DNA of 64,000 bases from Klebsiella oxytoca (GTDB taxonomy: Bacteria; Pseudomonadota; Gammaproteobacteria; Enterobacterales; Enterobacteriaceae): the NCBI RefSeq assembly GCF_009707385.1, contig NZ_CP046115.1, forward strand, positions 2,170,001 through 2,234,000. The letters are read 5' to 3'. The notes under the pieces are model-generated. The model searched no databases. It saw only the letters and a list, made by a program, of their open reading frames with translations, and was not told the DNA's origin. The translations under genes and the position numbers were made by a program. Positions 46,087-53,482 of the stretch are shown here, piece after piece. The first letter of the stretch is position 1, and the number at the start of each line of letters is the position of its first letter.

Positions 46087-46220
46087 TTTTGGTATGACCA
46101 ATGCACCGTTCATGTTATTCTCAATCTCGCTGAATGGTTTCACTGCTGCAACCTGTTGTTAATTAAAGGCTATATCAATAACTTTTAATTAACAATTGGT
46201 TAATAATTTTAGGGGGTCGC

Positions 46221-47525
46221 GTGACTACACCATTAAAAAAAATAGTGATTGTGGGTGGTGGTGCCGGTGGGCTGGAGCTCGCTACTCAGCTAGGTAAAAA
46301 GCTGGGCCGCAATAAAAAAGCGAAAATTACGCTGGTTGATCGTAACCACAGCCACCTGTGGAAACCGCTGTTGCACGAAGTGGCGACCGGTTCGCTTGAT
46401 GAAGGTGTAGACGCGCTGAGCTACCTGGCTCACGCCCGCAACCACGGTTTCCAGTTCCAGCTAGGTTCGGTAGTGGATATTAACCGCGAAACTAAAACGA
46501 TCACTCTTGCCGAGCTGCATAACGAAAAAGGCGAGCTGCTGGTGCCTGAACGCAAGCTGCCTTATGACACTCTGGTGATGGCGCTGGGAAGCACCTCTAA
46601 CGATTTCAATACGCCCGGCGTGAAAGAGCACTGCATTTTCCTCGATAATCCGCATCAGGCGCGTCGTTTTCACCAGGAAATGCTGGATCTGTTCCTCAAG
46701 TATTCGGCCAATCTTGGGGCTAATGGCAAAGTTAATATCGCGATTGTCGGCGGCGGCGCGACCGGCGTTGAGCTCTCTGCCGAGCTGCACAACGCGGTGA
46801 AGCAGCTGCATAGCTACGGTTATAAGGGGTTGACCAACGAGGCCCTCAACGTCACGCTGGTAGAAGCCGGTGAGCGTATTCTGCCTGCACTGCCGCCGCG
46901 CATTTCCGGCGCAGCGCATAGTGAGCTGACCAAACTTGGCGTGCGCGTCCTGACCAAAACCATGGTCACCAGCGCCGATGCTAACGGCCTGCATACTAAA
47001 GAAGGCGAGTTTATTGACGCTGACCTGATGGTCTGGGCGGCGGGGATTAAAGCGCCGGACTTCATGAAAGATATTGGCGGTCTGGAAACTAACCGTATCA
47101 ACCAGCTGGTGGTTGAGCCAACGCTGCAGACCACCCGTGATGAGGATATCTATGCCATCGGCGACTGCGCGTCCTGCGCTCGTCCGGAAGGCGGGTTTGT
47201 ACCTCCTCGCGCCCAGGCTGCGCACCAGATGGCGACCTGCGCTCTGCACAATATTCTGGCGCAGATAAAAGGTAAGCCGCTGAAATCTTATATCTATAAA
47301 GATCACGGTTCGCTGGTGTCGCTCTCCAACTACTCCACCGTGGGTAGCCTGATGGGCAATCTGATGCGCGGTTCAATGATGATCGAAGGGCGTATTGCGC
47401 GCTTCGTATATATCTCCCTCTACCGTATGCACCAGATAGCGCTGCACGGTTACTTTAAAACCGGTCTGATGATGCTGGTAGGGCGCATCAACCGTATTAT
47501 TCGCCCGCGCCTGAAGCTGCATTAA
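46221..47525 (+). CDS. ndh: type II NADH dehydrogenase
   Basis: Membrane-associated, non-proton-pumping NADH:quinone oxidoreductase with FAD. It is 434 residues, as in E. coli, and starts at GTG after AGGGGG. The first dinucleotide motif GGGAGG is at 12-17, the second, GGGATG, at about 177-182. The C-terminal membrane-binding helices ([22 protein letters not shown]) are conserved. Repressed by FNR without oxygen. Confidence 0.97.
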   Translation: MTTPLKKIVIVGGGAGGLELATQLGKKLGRNKKAKITLVDRNHSHLWKPLLHEVATGSLDEGVDALSYLAHARNHGFQFQLGSVVDINRETKTITLAELHNEKGELLVPERKLPYDTLVMALGSTSNDFNTPGVKEHCIFLDNPHQARRFHQEMLDLFLKYSANLGANGKVNIAIVGGGATGVELSAELHNAVKQLHSYGYKGLTNEALNVTLVEAGERILPALPPRISGAAHSELTKLGVRVLTKTMVTSADANGLHTKEGEFIDADLMVWAAGIKAPDFMKDIGGLETNRINQLVVEPTLQTTRDEDIYAIGDCASCARPEGGFVPPRAQAAHQMATCALHNILAQIKGKPLKSYIYKDHGSLVSLSNYSTVGSLMGNLMRGSMMIEGRIARFVYISLYRMHQIALHGYFKTGLMMLVGRINRIIRPRLKLH

Positions 47526-47534
47526 TGTTGTATG

Positions 47535-47566
47535 GGCGGCAGAGGCCGATGGCTCTGCCGCCTTGT
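47535..47566 (+). terminator. probable terminator after ndh
   Basis: GGCGGCAGAG/CTCTGCCGCC stem with an eight-base loop, followed by only TTGTT, so efficiency is uncertain. The remaining bases to ycfJ (47567-47749) show no gene. Confidence 0.6.
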
Positions 47567-47749
47567 TCCAACTGGCTTTAGATTGAAATATCCAGAATAT
47601 CCTCCTGTCTTTCCCGCCATCCCCGCTCGGATTCCTCCGAAACACATTGATTTGCCGTGCTTTCACGCACTTTTCATCCGCTTTCTTATTTGCAAGGCTT
47701 ATGGCTGAGCGGCAAACTTAGCGGTAATAGCAACAAAGGAGGAAGTCCC

Positions 47750-48289
47750 GTGAATAAATCAATGTTGGCGGGTATAGGAATTGGCGTGGCTGCCGCGCTG
47801 GGTGTCGCAGCCGTTGCCGGTCTTAACGTGTTAGATCGCGGCCCGCAGTATGCACAGGTAGTATCCAGTACGCCGATAAAAGAGAGCATCAAGACTCCAC
47901 GCCAGGAGTGCCGCAACGTTACCGTAACCCATCGTCGTCCGGTGCAGGATGAAAACCGTATCGCCGGTTCTGTTTTAGGCGCGGTGGCGGGTGGGGTTAT
48001 TGGTCATCAATTTGGCGGCGGACGCGGTCGAGACGTTGCTACCGTGGTCGGTGCGCTGGGTGGTGGCTATGCCGGAAACCAGATTCAGGGCTCAATGCAG
48101 GAAGGGGACACCTACACCACCACGCAGCAGCGATGCAAAACGGTGTACGACAAGTCGGAAAAAATGCTTGGTTATGACGTCACCTATAAAATCGGCGATC
48201 AGCAGGGCAAAATCCGAATGGACCGCGACCCCGGTACGCAGATTCCGCTGGACAGCAACGGCCAACTGATTCTGACCAACAAAGCGTAG
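47750..48289 (+). CDS. ycfJ: YcfJ family glycine zipper protein
   Basis: Envelope protein of 179 residues, function unknown. It has an N-terminal hydrophobic segment (MLAGIGIGVAAALGVAAVAG) and a central glycine-zipper region (GSVLGAVAGGVIGHQFGGGRG...GALGGGYAGNQIQG), like surface antigen 17 kDa-type proteins. It starts at GTG, as in E. coli, with a perfect AGGAGG six bases upstream. Confidence 0.93.
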   Translation: MNKSMLAGIGIGVAAALGVAAVAGLNVLDRGPQYAQVVSSTPIKESIKTPRQECRNVTVTHRRPVQDENRIAGSVLGAVAGGVIGHQFGGGRGRDVATVVGALGGGYAGNQIQGSMQEGDTYTTTQQRCKTVYDKSEKMLGYDVTYKIGDQQGKIRMDRDPGTQIPLDSNGQLILTNKA

Positions 48290-48310
48290 AAAAGATGGCT
48301 ATTTTTAGCG

Positions 48311-48344
48311 GCCCCTCAGGCACTCAGGCCGAGGGGCTTTTTTT
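48311..48344 (+). terminator. rho-independent terminator of ycfJ
   Basis: GCCCCTC/GAGGGGC stem around a 13-base loop, then seven T. It lies just before the stop of the convergent receptor gene. Confidence 0.85.
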
Positions 48345-48345
48345 A

Positions 48346-50523
48346 TCAGAAACTCAGAGAGTAGTTCAGACCGAAGGTACGACCGCGACCTTTATACTGG
48401 TATAAAGAGCTGCTGCCGTAGGTTGGGCTGTAAAGCAGCGGCGCGCGTTGTCCCCAGAGGGTGACATAATCTTCATTGAGCAGGTTTTCAACGCTGAGAG
48501 TCAGCTTGCCAATGGGAAGCGCATAGCTGCCGATAAAGTCTACGGTATTGTAGCCGTCGAGCTTATTGCCGCTGGCATCGCTAATATCAAACACCTGCTG
48601 GCTCTGGATCCGCAGCGACCACGGCTCCGGCGCCCAGCCAACCCAGGCGGTGGCTTTTGACGGGGAGGCAAGAGTAACGTCCCACTTCTGCCAGCTACCC
48701 TCGCTCTTCACTTGTGATTTCAGGACATTAAAGTTTGCCCCGGCGCTCCAGTCGCTATTCGGGAAGAAGTAATCCACCGCGCCTTCTACGCCATAGATAC
48801 GGCGTTTATCGGACTGCACGTCGATGGTCATGTCGGTACGGTTAACGACGATAGTTTTGTCGGACGTCGAGTAGTAAGCCGCCAGCTGGGTGCGAAGATT
48901 ATCGCCGGTATAGCGCCAGCCCAGTTCGTACGAGTTAACCTTAATTCCCTGCAGCGGCGAGTCGCCGACGTTCACGCTCGAGAGAAGCGGAAGATGACCG
49001 TTGACCGCCGCGCCGTACTTACCGATGCCGTAGTATTTGCCCGGGTCCGGCAGCTCAACGCCCTGGGAGAAGTTAAACCAGGTCTGCTGGCGATCGGTAA
49101 TATGGGCAACAATTCCGGCGTTAAACAGGAAGTTATCGTAATCGGTTTTCCCGCCGGGAATCGCATCCGCCGAACTCACCTTGCCGCTGGCGACATCCTG
49201 CTGCTGGGCATAACCGACAAAATCATCTACCCGGTTTTCCGTCCACTGATAACGTACGCCGCTGCTGATAGTGAAAATATCGTTCAGGTCATAGCTGGAC
49301 TGCAGGAACGGCGCCAGATTGGTAATGCTATAGCCCGGGTAGCGTCCGGTAGTGTAGATAGCCTGATTATTCAGCCCCCCGGAAGACATTGATTGCCCCA
49401 AATCGAAGAACATCTGGTTGGCGTTGAAGGTTTCGTGATCGGCGTCCAGCCCCCAGGTCAGATCCCAGCCCTCCAGCGGCTGGCTGTTCAGGGTTATTTT
49501 CGCGCCGTACTGATCGGTATCCTGCTTTGAGGAAGAGAAGCTGCTGACCTGGCCTTTACTGAGGGTAGGGAAGGGATAGAAACTCAGGGATTCATCACGA
49601 TAATAAATCTGGCTGACCAGATTCTGCCCGAGGAAACCGGCATCGGAATACAGCAGGCTAATCAGATGACGTTCGGTGCCGGGGACGCGGTCGGAATTCA
49701 GGCCATCGGTGGTGAAGGCTTTGCCATCGCCGGTTACCGCCGACATATTTTTCCCCAGGTACAGACCGTAATCGTCGCCCTGGCTTTTATAGTACTGCGT
49801 AACCAGCTGTAGCTGACGATTGTCATCGATTTCAATGGTGCCCGTACCCATTACGTCCAGGCGGTCAGAATGCTGAAGCCCGGTCTGGGTATTATCAAGG
49901 ATCAGCGCATCGTGGTTGCCGTCATACCAGCCGCCAAAACGCTGATAAGCAACCGATAAACGACCGGAAGCGTGATCGGTGCCGCCGCTGACCGCGGCCG
50001 CTACGCGTTCATCATGGTCGTTGCTGTTGGCAAAGCCGGTTTTGCCCCCCACCTCCAGATCGACCTGGCGCTCCTGCTGTCCCTTTTTAGTGACGATATT
50101 GATAAGTCCGCCAGTACTGCCACCACCGTACAGTGATGTTGCGCCGGAAATGACCTCGATGTGTTCGATGTTAAAAGGATCGATCGAGTCTAACTGTCGG
50201 CTGTCGGTACGGGAAGAGTTAAGACGAACGCCGTCAATCAATACGACAATCGCGCGGCCGCGCATATTCATGCCGTAGTTAGTTCGTCCCTGGCTGCTGA
50301 CGTCGATGCCGGGGATTAGCTGCGCCAGCACGTCTTTGAATTCTTTCCCGCCCTGAACCTGCTGTTCAATTTCCTGGCCTTCGATAACCCAGGTGGTCTG
50401 GGCCATTTCGGCTACGGTACGGTGCGTTCGGTTAGCGCTGACGATCATATTATCATCAGCAGCCCAGGCGGGCAGGGCCGTTGCCAGCAGCAGTGGGTTA
50501 AGCACCCAGAGACGCTTTTTCAT
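48346..50523 (-). CDS. iutA: TonB-dependent receptor, chromosomal IutA (ferric aerobactin receptor) homologue
   Basis: Outer-membrane siderophore receptor of 725 residues (plasmid IutA about 732). The N-terminal region reads like IutA (VSANRTHRTVAEMAQTTWVI, QGGKEFKDVLAQLIPGIDVS, GATSLYGGGSTGGLINIVTKKGQ), as do SQGVELPDPGKYYG in the barrel and the end GRGRTFGLNYSLSF. The signal peptide is about 21 residues, with a TonB-box region near 24-30. The ATG at 50523 has AAAGGA six bases upstream; two upstream in-frame ATGs (50529, 50562) are possible. No iucABCD genes are near, so it is probably a receptor for aerobactin made by others or for a related siderophore. The ligand is inferred, and differences from plasmid IutA are spread along the barrel. 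Confidence 0.85.
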   Translation of the reverse strand: MKKRLWVLNPLLLATALPAWAADDNMIVSANRTHRTVAEMAQTTWVIEGQEIEQQVQGGKEFKDVLAQLIPGIDVSSQGRTNYGMNMRGRAIVVLIDGVRLNSSRTDSRQLDSIDPFNIEHIEVISGATSLYGGGSTGGLINIVTKKGQQERQVDLEVGGKTGFANSNDHDERVAAAVSGGTDHASGRLSVAYQRFGGWYDGNHDALILDNTQTGLQHSDRLDVMGTGTIEIDDNRQLQLVTQYYKSQGDDYGLYLGKNMSAVTGDGKAFTTDGLNSDRVPGTERHLISLLYSDAGFLGQNLVSQIYYRDESLSFYPFPTLSKGQVSSFSSSKQDTDQYGAKITLNSQPLEGWDLTWGLDADHETFNANQMFFDLGQSMSSGGLNNQAIYTTGRYPGYSITNLAPFLQSSYDLNDIFTISSGVRYQWTENRVDDFVGYAQQQDVASGKVSSADAIPGGKTDYDNFLFNAGIVAHITDRQQTWFNFSQGVELPDPGKYYGIGKYGAAVNGHLPLLSSVNVGDSPLQGIKVNSYELGWRYTGDNLRTQLAAYYSTSDKTIVVNRTDMTIDVQSDKRRIYGVEGAVDYFFPNSDWSAGANFNVLKSQVKSEGSWQKWDVTLASPSKATAWVGWAPEPWSLRIQSQQVFDISDASGNKLDGYNTVDFIGSYALPIGKLTLSVENLLNEDYVTLWGQRAPLLYSPTYGSSSLYQYKGRGRTFGLNYSLSF

Positions 50524-50546
50524 GCTCATTCCTTTTATGAGTTTAT

Positions 50547-50787
50547 GCCCGTCATTCTTCAAGCTGCAGGTGTGCTGACTTTGTTACTCGGCTCATCCAT
50601 GAGTCTTGCCTTCAGGGCGGCAGCCACACGGCGTTCAAATCTGTTACGGACAGATTTGGCGCTCACCCGAATCGCTTGCGGGGATGCGTTCACTTATCGC
50701 GTGATTCGGCCTCACCCCTTCGGGGTCACAGTAAGCGCTATGCAAAACGGTTATCCGTTTTGTCCTGCAACTCGAATTATTCTGGGC
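50547..50787. repeat. MITE-like structured intergenic repeat (241 bp) in the iutA-homologue leader
   Basis: The ends are imperfect inverted repeats: GCCC..ATTCTTCAAGCTGCAGG on the left, and on the right (reversed) GCCC..AATTCGAGTTGCAGG. Inside are several hairpins: GGCTCAT/ATGAGTC, AAATCTGT/ACAGATTT (50638-50658), CCGAATC/GATTCGG, ACCCC/GGGGT and AAAACGG/CCGTTTT (50744-50761). No reading frame is credible. From memory the CTGCAACTCGAATTATT end recurs in many enterobacterial intergenic regions; copy number here was not tested. It lies between the Fur-box-like site and the ribosome site of the receptor gene. Confidence 0.6.
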
Positions 50788-50881
50788 TTACGGGATCGTT
50801 GTTTTAGTTTTCCGGTACGGGAGTACCGGTGGTTACATGGTGAAATAAACAGAAATAATTAATAGTGGATTTTGCCCGTAT

Positions 50882-50908
50882 TGATTATTGTTATCAATAT
50901 CATTCTCA
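50882..50908 (-). promoter_or_regulatory. Fur-box-like array upstream of the iutA homologue
   Basis: On the minus strand TGAGAATGATATTGATAACA, continuing AATAATCA, is a series of NAT(A/T)AT-like hexamers typical of Fur sites. A TTGATA/CAAAAT pair with 17-bp spacing overlaps it and may be the receptor promoter, more than 300 bp from the start codon. Confidence 0.55.
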
Positions 50909-50965
50909 TGAAATAAACAAAATAACTTACTGAAAACATTAGTTAATGTAAGGATAAGGCGGGGA

Positions 50966-50986
50966 ACCGGTGGAGAATCCACCGGT
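50966..50986 (-). terminator. hairpin after comR
   Basis: ACCGGTGGA/TCCACCGGT stem with a three-base loop just below the comR stop. There is no proper T-run on the minus strand, so it may be a weak or rho-assisted terminator. Confidence 0.45.
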
Positions 50987-50994
50987 GAAGGGAG

Positions 50995-51630
50995 TTAACG
51001 CTGAAGAACCTGAGGCCACAGGCGTAGCGTGGTTTCGGCAATTTGCATGATCTTCGTGAAGTCGGCACCTTCGCGTGCGCCGATAGACATACCTTGTAAT
51101 ATGCAGTTAAGGAACAGCGCCAGCTGACGCACGTCGCCATCTGCCGGCAGTTCGCCGCGCAGCTGCCGCTGCTGGAGAAACTGCGTAAGCGTCTGTTCCT
51201 GCATCGCGTGCCGCGATTTCACGGTATTAGCGATGTCGGTTGATGATGCTGCCAGCGCGGCAGAGGTGTTAATCATAAAACAGCCTGCCGGCGTCTCTTT
51301 GCTGGTGAAACAGGTCGCGACGGCGGTGAAATAATCGCGTAATGCCCGATCGACTGTTTTATCTTCGTCAAACAACAGCGCCTCGTGTCTGGCGGCAAAA
51401 CGCGAGATATAGCGATCCAGCACCGCGCGAAACAACCCCTCTTTATTCACAAATTCCGCGTAGAGCGTAGGCGCTTTTGCGCCGGTTGCTTCTACCAGAT
51501 CGGCAAGAGAGGTGGCTTCATAGCCGTGCTGCCAGAAGAGTGTCATGGCCTTATCCAGCGCCGCTTCCCTGTCGAACACTTTCGGTCGGCCACGGCTTTT
51601 TTTCGTGCAACTTTGAACGTCAGTTGTCAT
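50995..51630 (-). CDS. comR: TetR family copper-responsive repressor ComR
   Basis: TetR-type repressor of 211 residues, closely matching E. coli ComR (YcfQ), which represses bhsA (comC) and is relieved by copper. The N-terminal helix-turn-helix is clear (GRPKVFDREAALDKAMTLFWQHGYEATSLADLVEATGAKAPTLYAEF). The ligand domain has the conserved CF..T..PAGCFMINTS. Divergent from bhsA with 248 bp between the starts. Confidence 0.93.
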   Translation of the reverse strand: MTTDVQSCTKKSRGRPKVFDREAALDKAMTLFWQHGYEATSLADLVEATGAKAPTLYAEFVNKEGLFRAVLDRYISRFAARHEALLFDEDKTVDRALRDYFTAVATCFTSKETPAGCFMINTSAALAASSTDIANTVKSRHAMQEQTLTQFLQQRQLRGELPADGDVRQLALFLNCILQGMSIGAREGADFTKIMQIAETTLRLWPQVLQR

Positions 51631-51780
51631 GGTGCCGCTGTACCTTTATTGATGTGTTGAGTGGTCATTATAAAAATAAACCCCACAAGCTGCCAGCGAT
51701 GGCGGTCTAAAAATAAATAATTCATATATGTATGAATTTTAAACTGTTTATAAATAGTTATACGGGCGTTATAAAAATAT

Positions 51781-51809
51781 TTGACGTGTGACCTGGATCA
51801 CACTATTAT
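51781..51809 (+). promoter_or_regulatory. bhsA promoter with palindrome in the spacer
   Basis: TTGACG (51781-51786), 17-bp spacer, TATTAT (51804-51809). The spacer is filled by GTGTGACCTGGATCACAC (51786-51803), a perfect palindromic arms pattern that fits the CRP consensus TGTGA-N6-TCACA exactly. A protein bound here would compete with RNA polymerase. Confidence 0.7.
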
Positions 51810-51832
51810 TTACCTATCGATCGTTAAGTAAA
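51809..51832 (+). promoter_or_regulatory. candidate ComR operator at the bhsA start point
   Basis: A 24-bp imperfect palindrome with arms TTTAC and GTAAA and a central CGATCG covers the expected transcription start of bhsA. Length and symmetry fit a TetR-family operator, and comR is divergent next door. Assignment to ComR is inferred. Confidence 0.5.
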
Positions 51833-51878
51833 TGCGTTCACCCCTACAAAAACATTCATCTGCACAGGTTTAATCATC

Positions 51879-52136
51879 ATGAAAAACGTTAAAACTTTAG
51901 CCATTGCCGCCGTTCTCAGCTCGCTTTCTTTCGCCAGCTTTGCTGCTGTAGAAGTACAGTCAACTCCGGCTGGTCAGCATAAAATCGGTACCGTCTCCGC
52001 TACTGCCGGGACTAACCTCGGTTCGCTGGAAGATCAGCTGGCGCAAAAAGCGGAAGAAATGGGGGCAACCTCTTACCGTATTACTTCCGTAACCGGGCCG
52101 AACACCCTGCACGGGACTGCGGTTATCTACAAATAA
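51879..52136 (+). CDS. bhsA: outer membrane/periplasmic stress protein BhsA
   Basis: Small secreted protein of the BhsA/McbA (YhcN, DUF1471) family, 85 residues as in E. coli. It has a signal peptide (cleavage after SFASFA), then AVEVQSTPAGQHKIGTVSA and the conserved C-terminal TSYRITSVTGPNTLHGTAVIYK. In E. coli it is induced by copper and other stresses and lowers outer-membrane permeability and biofilm formation. Regulated by ComR. Confidence 0.95.
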   Translation: MKNVKTLAIAAVLSSLSFASFAAVEVQSTPAGQHKIGTVSATAGTNLGSLEDQLAQKAEEMGATSYRITSVTGPNTLHGTAVIYK

Positions 52137-52302
52137 TTTTTTGCATTCCCCTGTTATGCCACTGATTATGCGTGGGCCTGATCCCTTCAGCAGTCCACGT
52201 TGAGTAAGAAATAAGTTGTTCCCTGACGAGATGCGGCGTCCACCCCTTTTATGACGCTGCGGACCGCAGAAAAGCAGTACGTTGTTATTTGTCACTTGCC
52301 AC

Positions 52303-52338
52303 AAAAAAACCGCCTTCAGTTCAGAAGGCGGTTTTTTT
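52303..52338. terminator. bidirectional terminator between bhsA and ldtC
   Basis: CCGCCTTC/GAAGGCGG stem with a six-base loop, flanked by seven A on the left and seven T on the right, so it can serve both convergent genes. The 160 bases between bhsA and this hairpin hold no recognised feature. Confidence 0.9.
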
Positions 52339-52357
52339 ATGGCTATGACCCGGTAGG

Positions 52358-53323
52358 CTAGAGCGACTGCTCCGTGATGTGATGGTGACGGGTGACATCA
52401 ATCGGCATACCTGAACGTAGCGTCATCGCCCGCTCCATAACTTCAGCATCGGTCAACTGCGCCTGCCTGAATGCCTGCATGCTGTCGTTAAGAGTAATTG
52501 GCAGCGTCTGCGGATCGTCATCAATATGCTTCGACAGCGGCTGGTGCACTTCTACCAGCCGGGCTCCGTTCGGCTCAACGGATACTTTGATTGGCGTGTT
52601 AATGATCGTGACCTTCGTGCCTGGGGTTATTTCGTTGTACAACGCTTTGATGTCGTCATCGCGCAGGCGAATACAGCCGGAGCTGACGCGCATGCCGATG
52701 CCGAAGTCAGCGTTGGTGCCGTGCAGCAGATAGACGCCGCCGTAAGCCGCCAGGCGAATGGCATGATGTCCCATCGGATTATCTGGCCCGGCAGGCATGA
52801 CGGCAGGCAGGTCAATCCCCATTGCTTTATAGCGGGCGCGAATATTGGCCGTTGGCGTCCACGTTGGGTTGGCGCGTTTGTCGGAGACGGTGGTGACCAT
52901 CGTCGGGGTAATCGTATCGCCGCCGAGCTGCCCAATACCGATAGGATACACGGTCACTTCACTTTTTCCGGGTGGATAATAGTAGAGACGAAGCTCGGCC
53001 AGGTTGAGAACTAACCCTTCACGAGGCGCGTCGGGCAGCAGGGTTTGCAGCGGAATAGTCAGCACGCTACCGGCTCGCGGAACATAAGGATCGACTCCGG
53101 GGTTAGCCTGGAGAAGAGCCAGGAAGCCAACGTTGTACTTTTTAGCGATCGCTTCGAGAGAGCCGCCGTTATTTTCGACCACGTGAAACTGGTTTTGCCC
53201 CACCAGGCGGCTGCCCGGAGGCGGCAGTGGCCAGGTGTTGGCGCGAGCAGGCAGCGTCAGCGCGGCGGCGATAGCTACCATCCCCAGCCAGAGTGAAATA
53301 CGCGAAAAGCTTTTCATCACCAT
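52358..53323 (-). CDS. ldtC: L,D-transpeptidase LdtC
   Basis: Periplasmic YkuD-fold enzyme (YcfS) that attaches Braun lipoprotein to peptidoglycan. It is 321 residues. Signal peptide (cleavage after LPARA), LysM-like domain (QFHVVENNGGSLEAIAKKYNVGF), then the catalytic domain with HGTNADFGIGMRVSSGCIRL, whose Cys217 is the nucleophile. The start could also be the in-frame ATG at 53317. It lies between bhsA and mfd, as in E. coli. Confidence 0.95.
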   Translation of the reverse strand: MVMKSFSRISLWLGMVAIAAALTLPARANTWPLPPPGSRLVGQNQFHVVENNGGSLEAIAKKYNVGFLALLQANPGVDPYVPRAGSVLTIPLQTLLPDAPREGLVLNLAELRLYYYPPGKSEVTVYPIGIGQLGGDTITPTMVTTVSDKRANPTWTPTANIRARYKAMGIDLPAVMPAGPDNPMGHHAIRLAAYGGVYLLHGTNADFGIGMRVSSGCIRLRDDDIKALYNEITPGTKVTIINTPIKVSVEPNGARLVEVHQPLSKHIDDDPQTLPITLNDSMQAFRQAQLTDAEVMERAMTLRSGMPIDVTRHHHITEQSL

Positions 53324-53437
53324 AATTCCATAATAAGTAAGTGGTTATTTTTATACGAAGAGGCCTTAAGATTATGAGGGAGCGAGTGTTGGGAAGTGCA
53401 GGGGAATGCAAAATGTTTGTAAATTTTGCCGAATCTG

Positions 53438-53476
53438 AAAACAGGGCCGGGATACGACCTGTAGATCGTATCCCGG
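53438..53476 (-). terminator. rho-independent terminator of mfd
   Basis: CCGGGATACGA/TCGTATCCCGG stem (11 bp, eight-base loop) followed on the minus strand by CTGTTTTC. Confidence 0.75.
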
Positions 53477-53482
53477 TTATCG

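Noticed and set aside
50580..50860. Short open frames within the region upstream of the iutA homologue
   Set aside because: The sequence is made of hairpins with inverted ends, which explains the open frames; no coding character or ribosome site.
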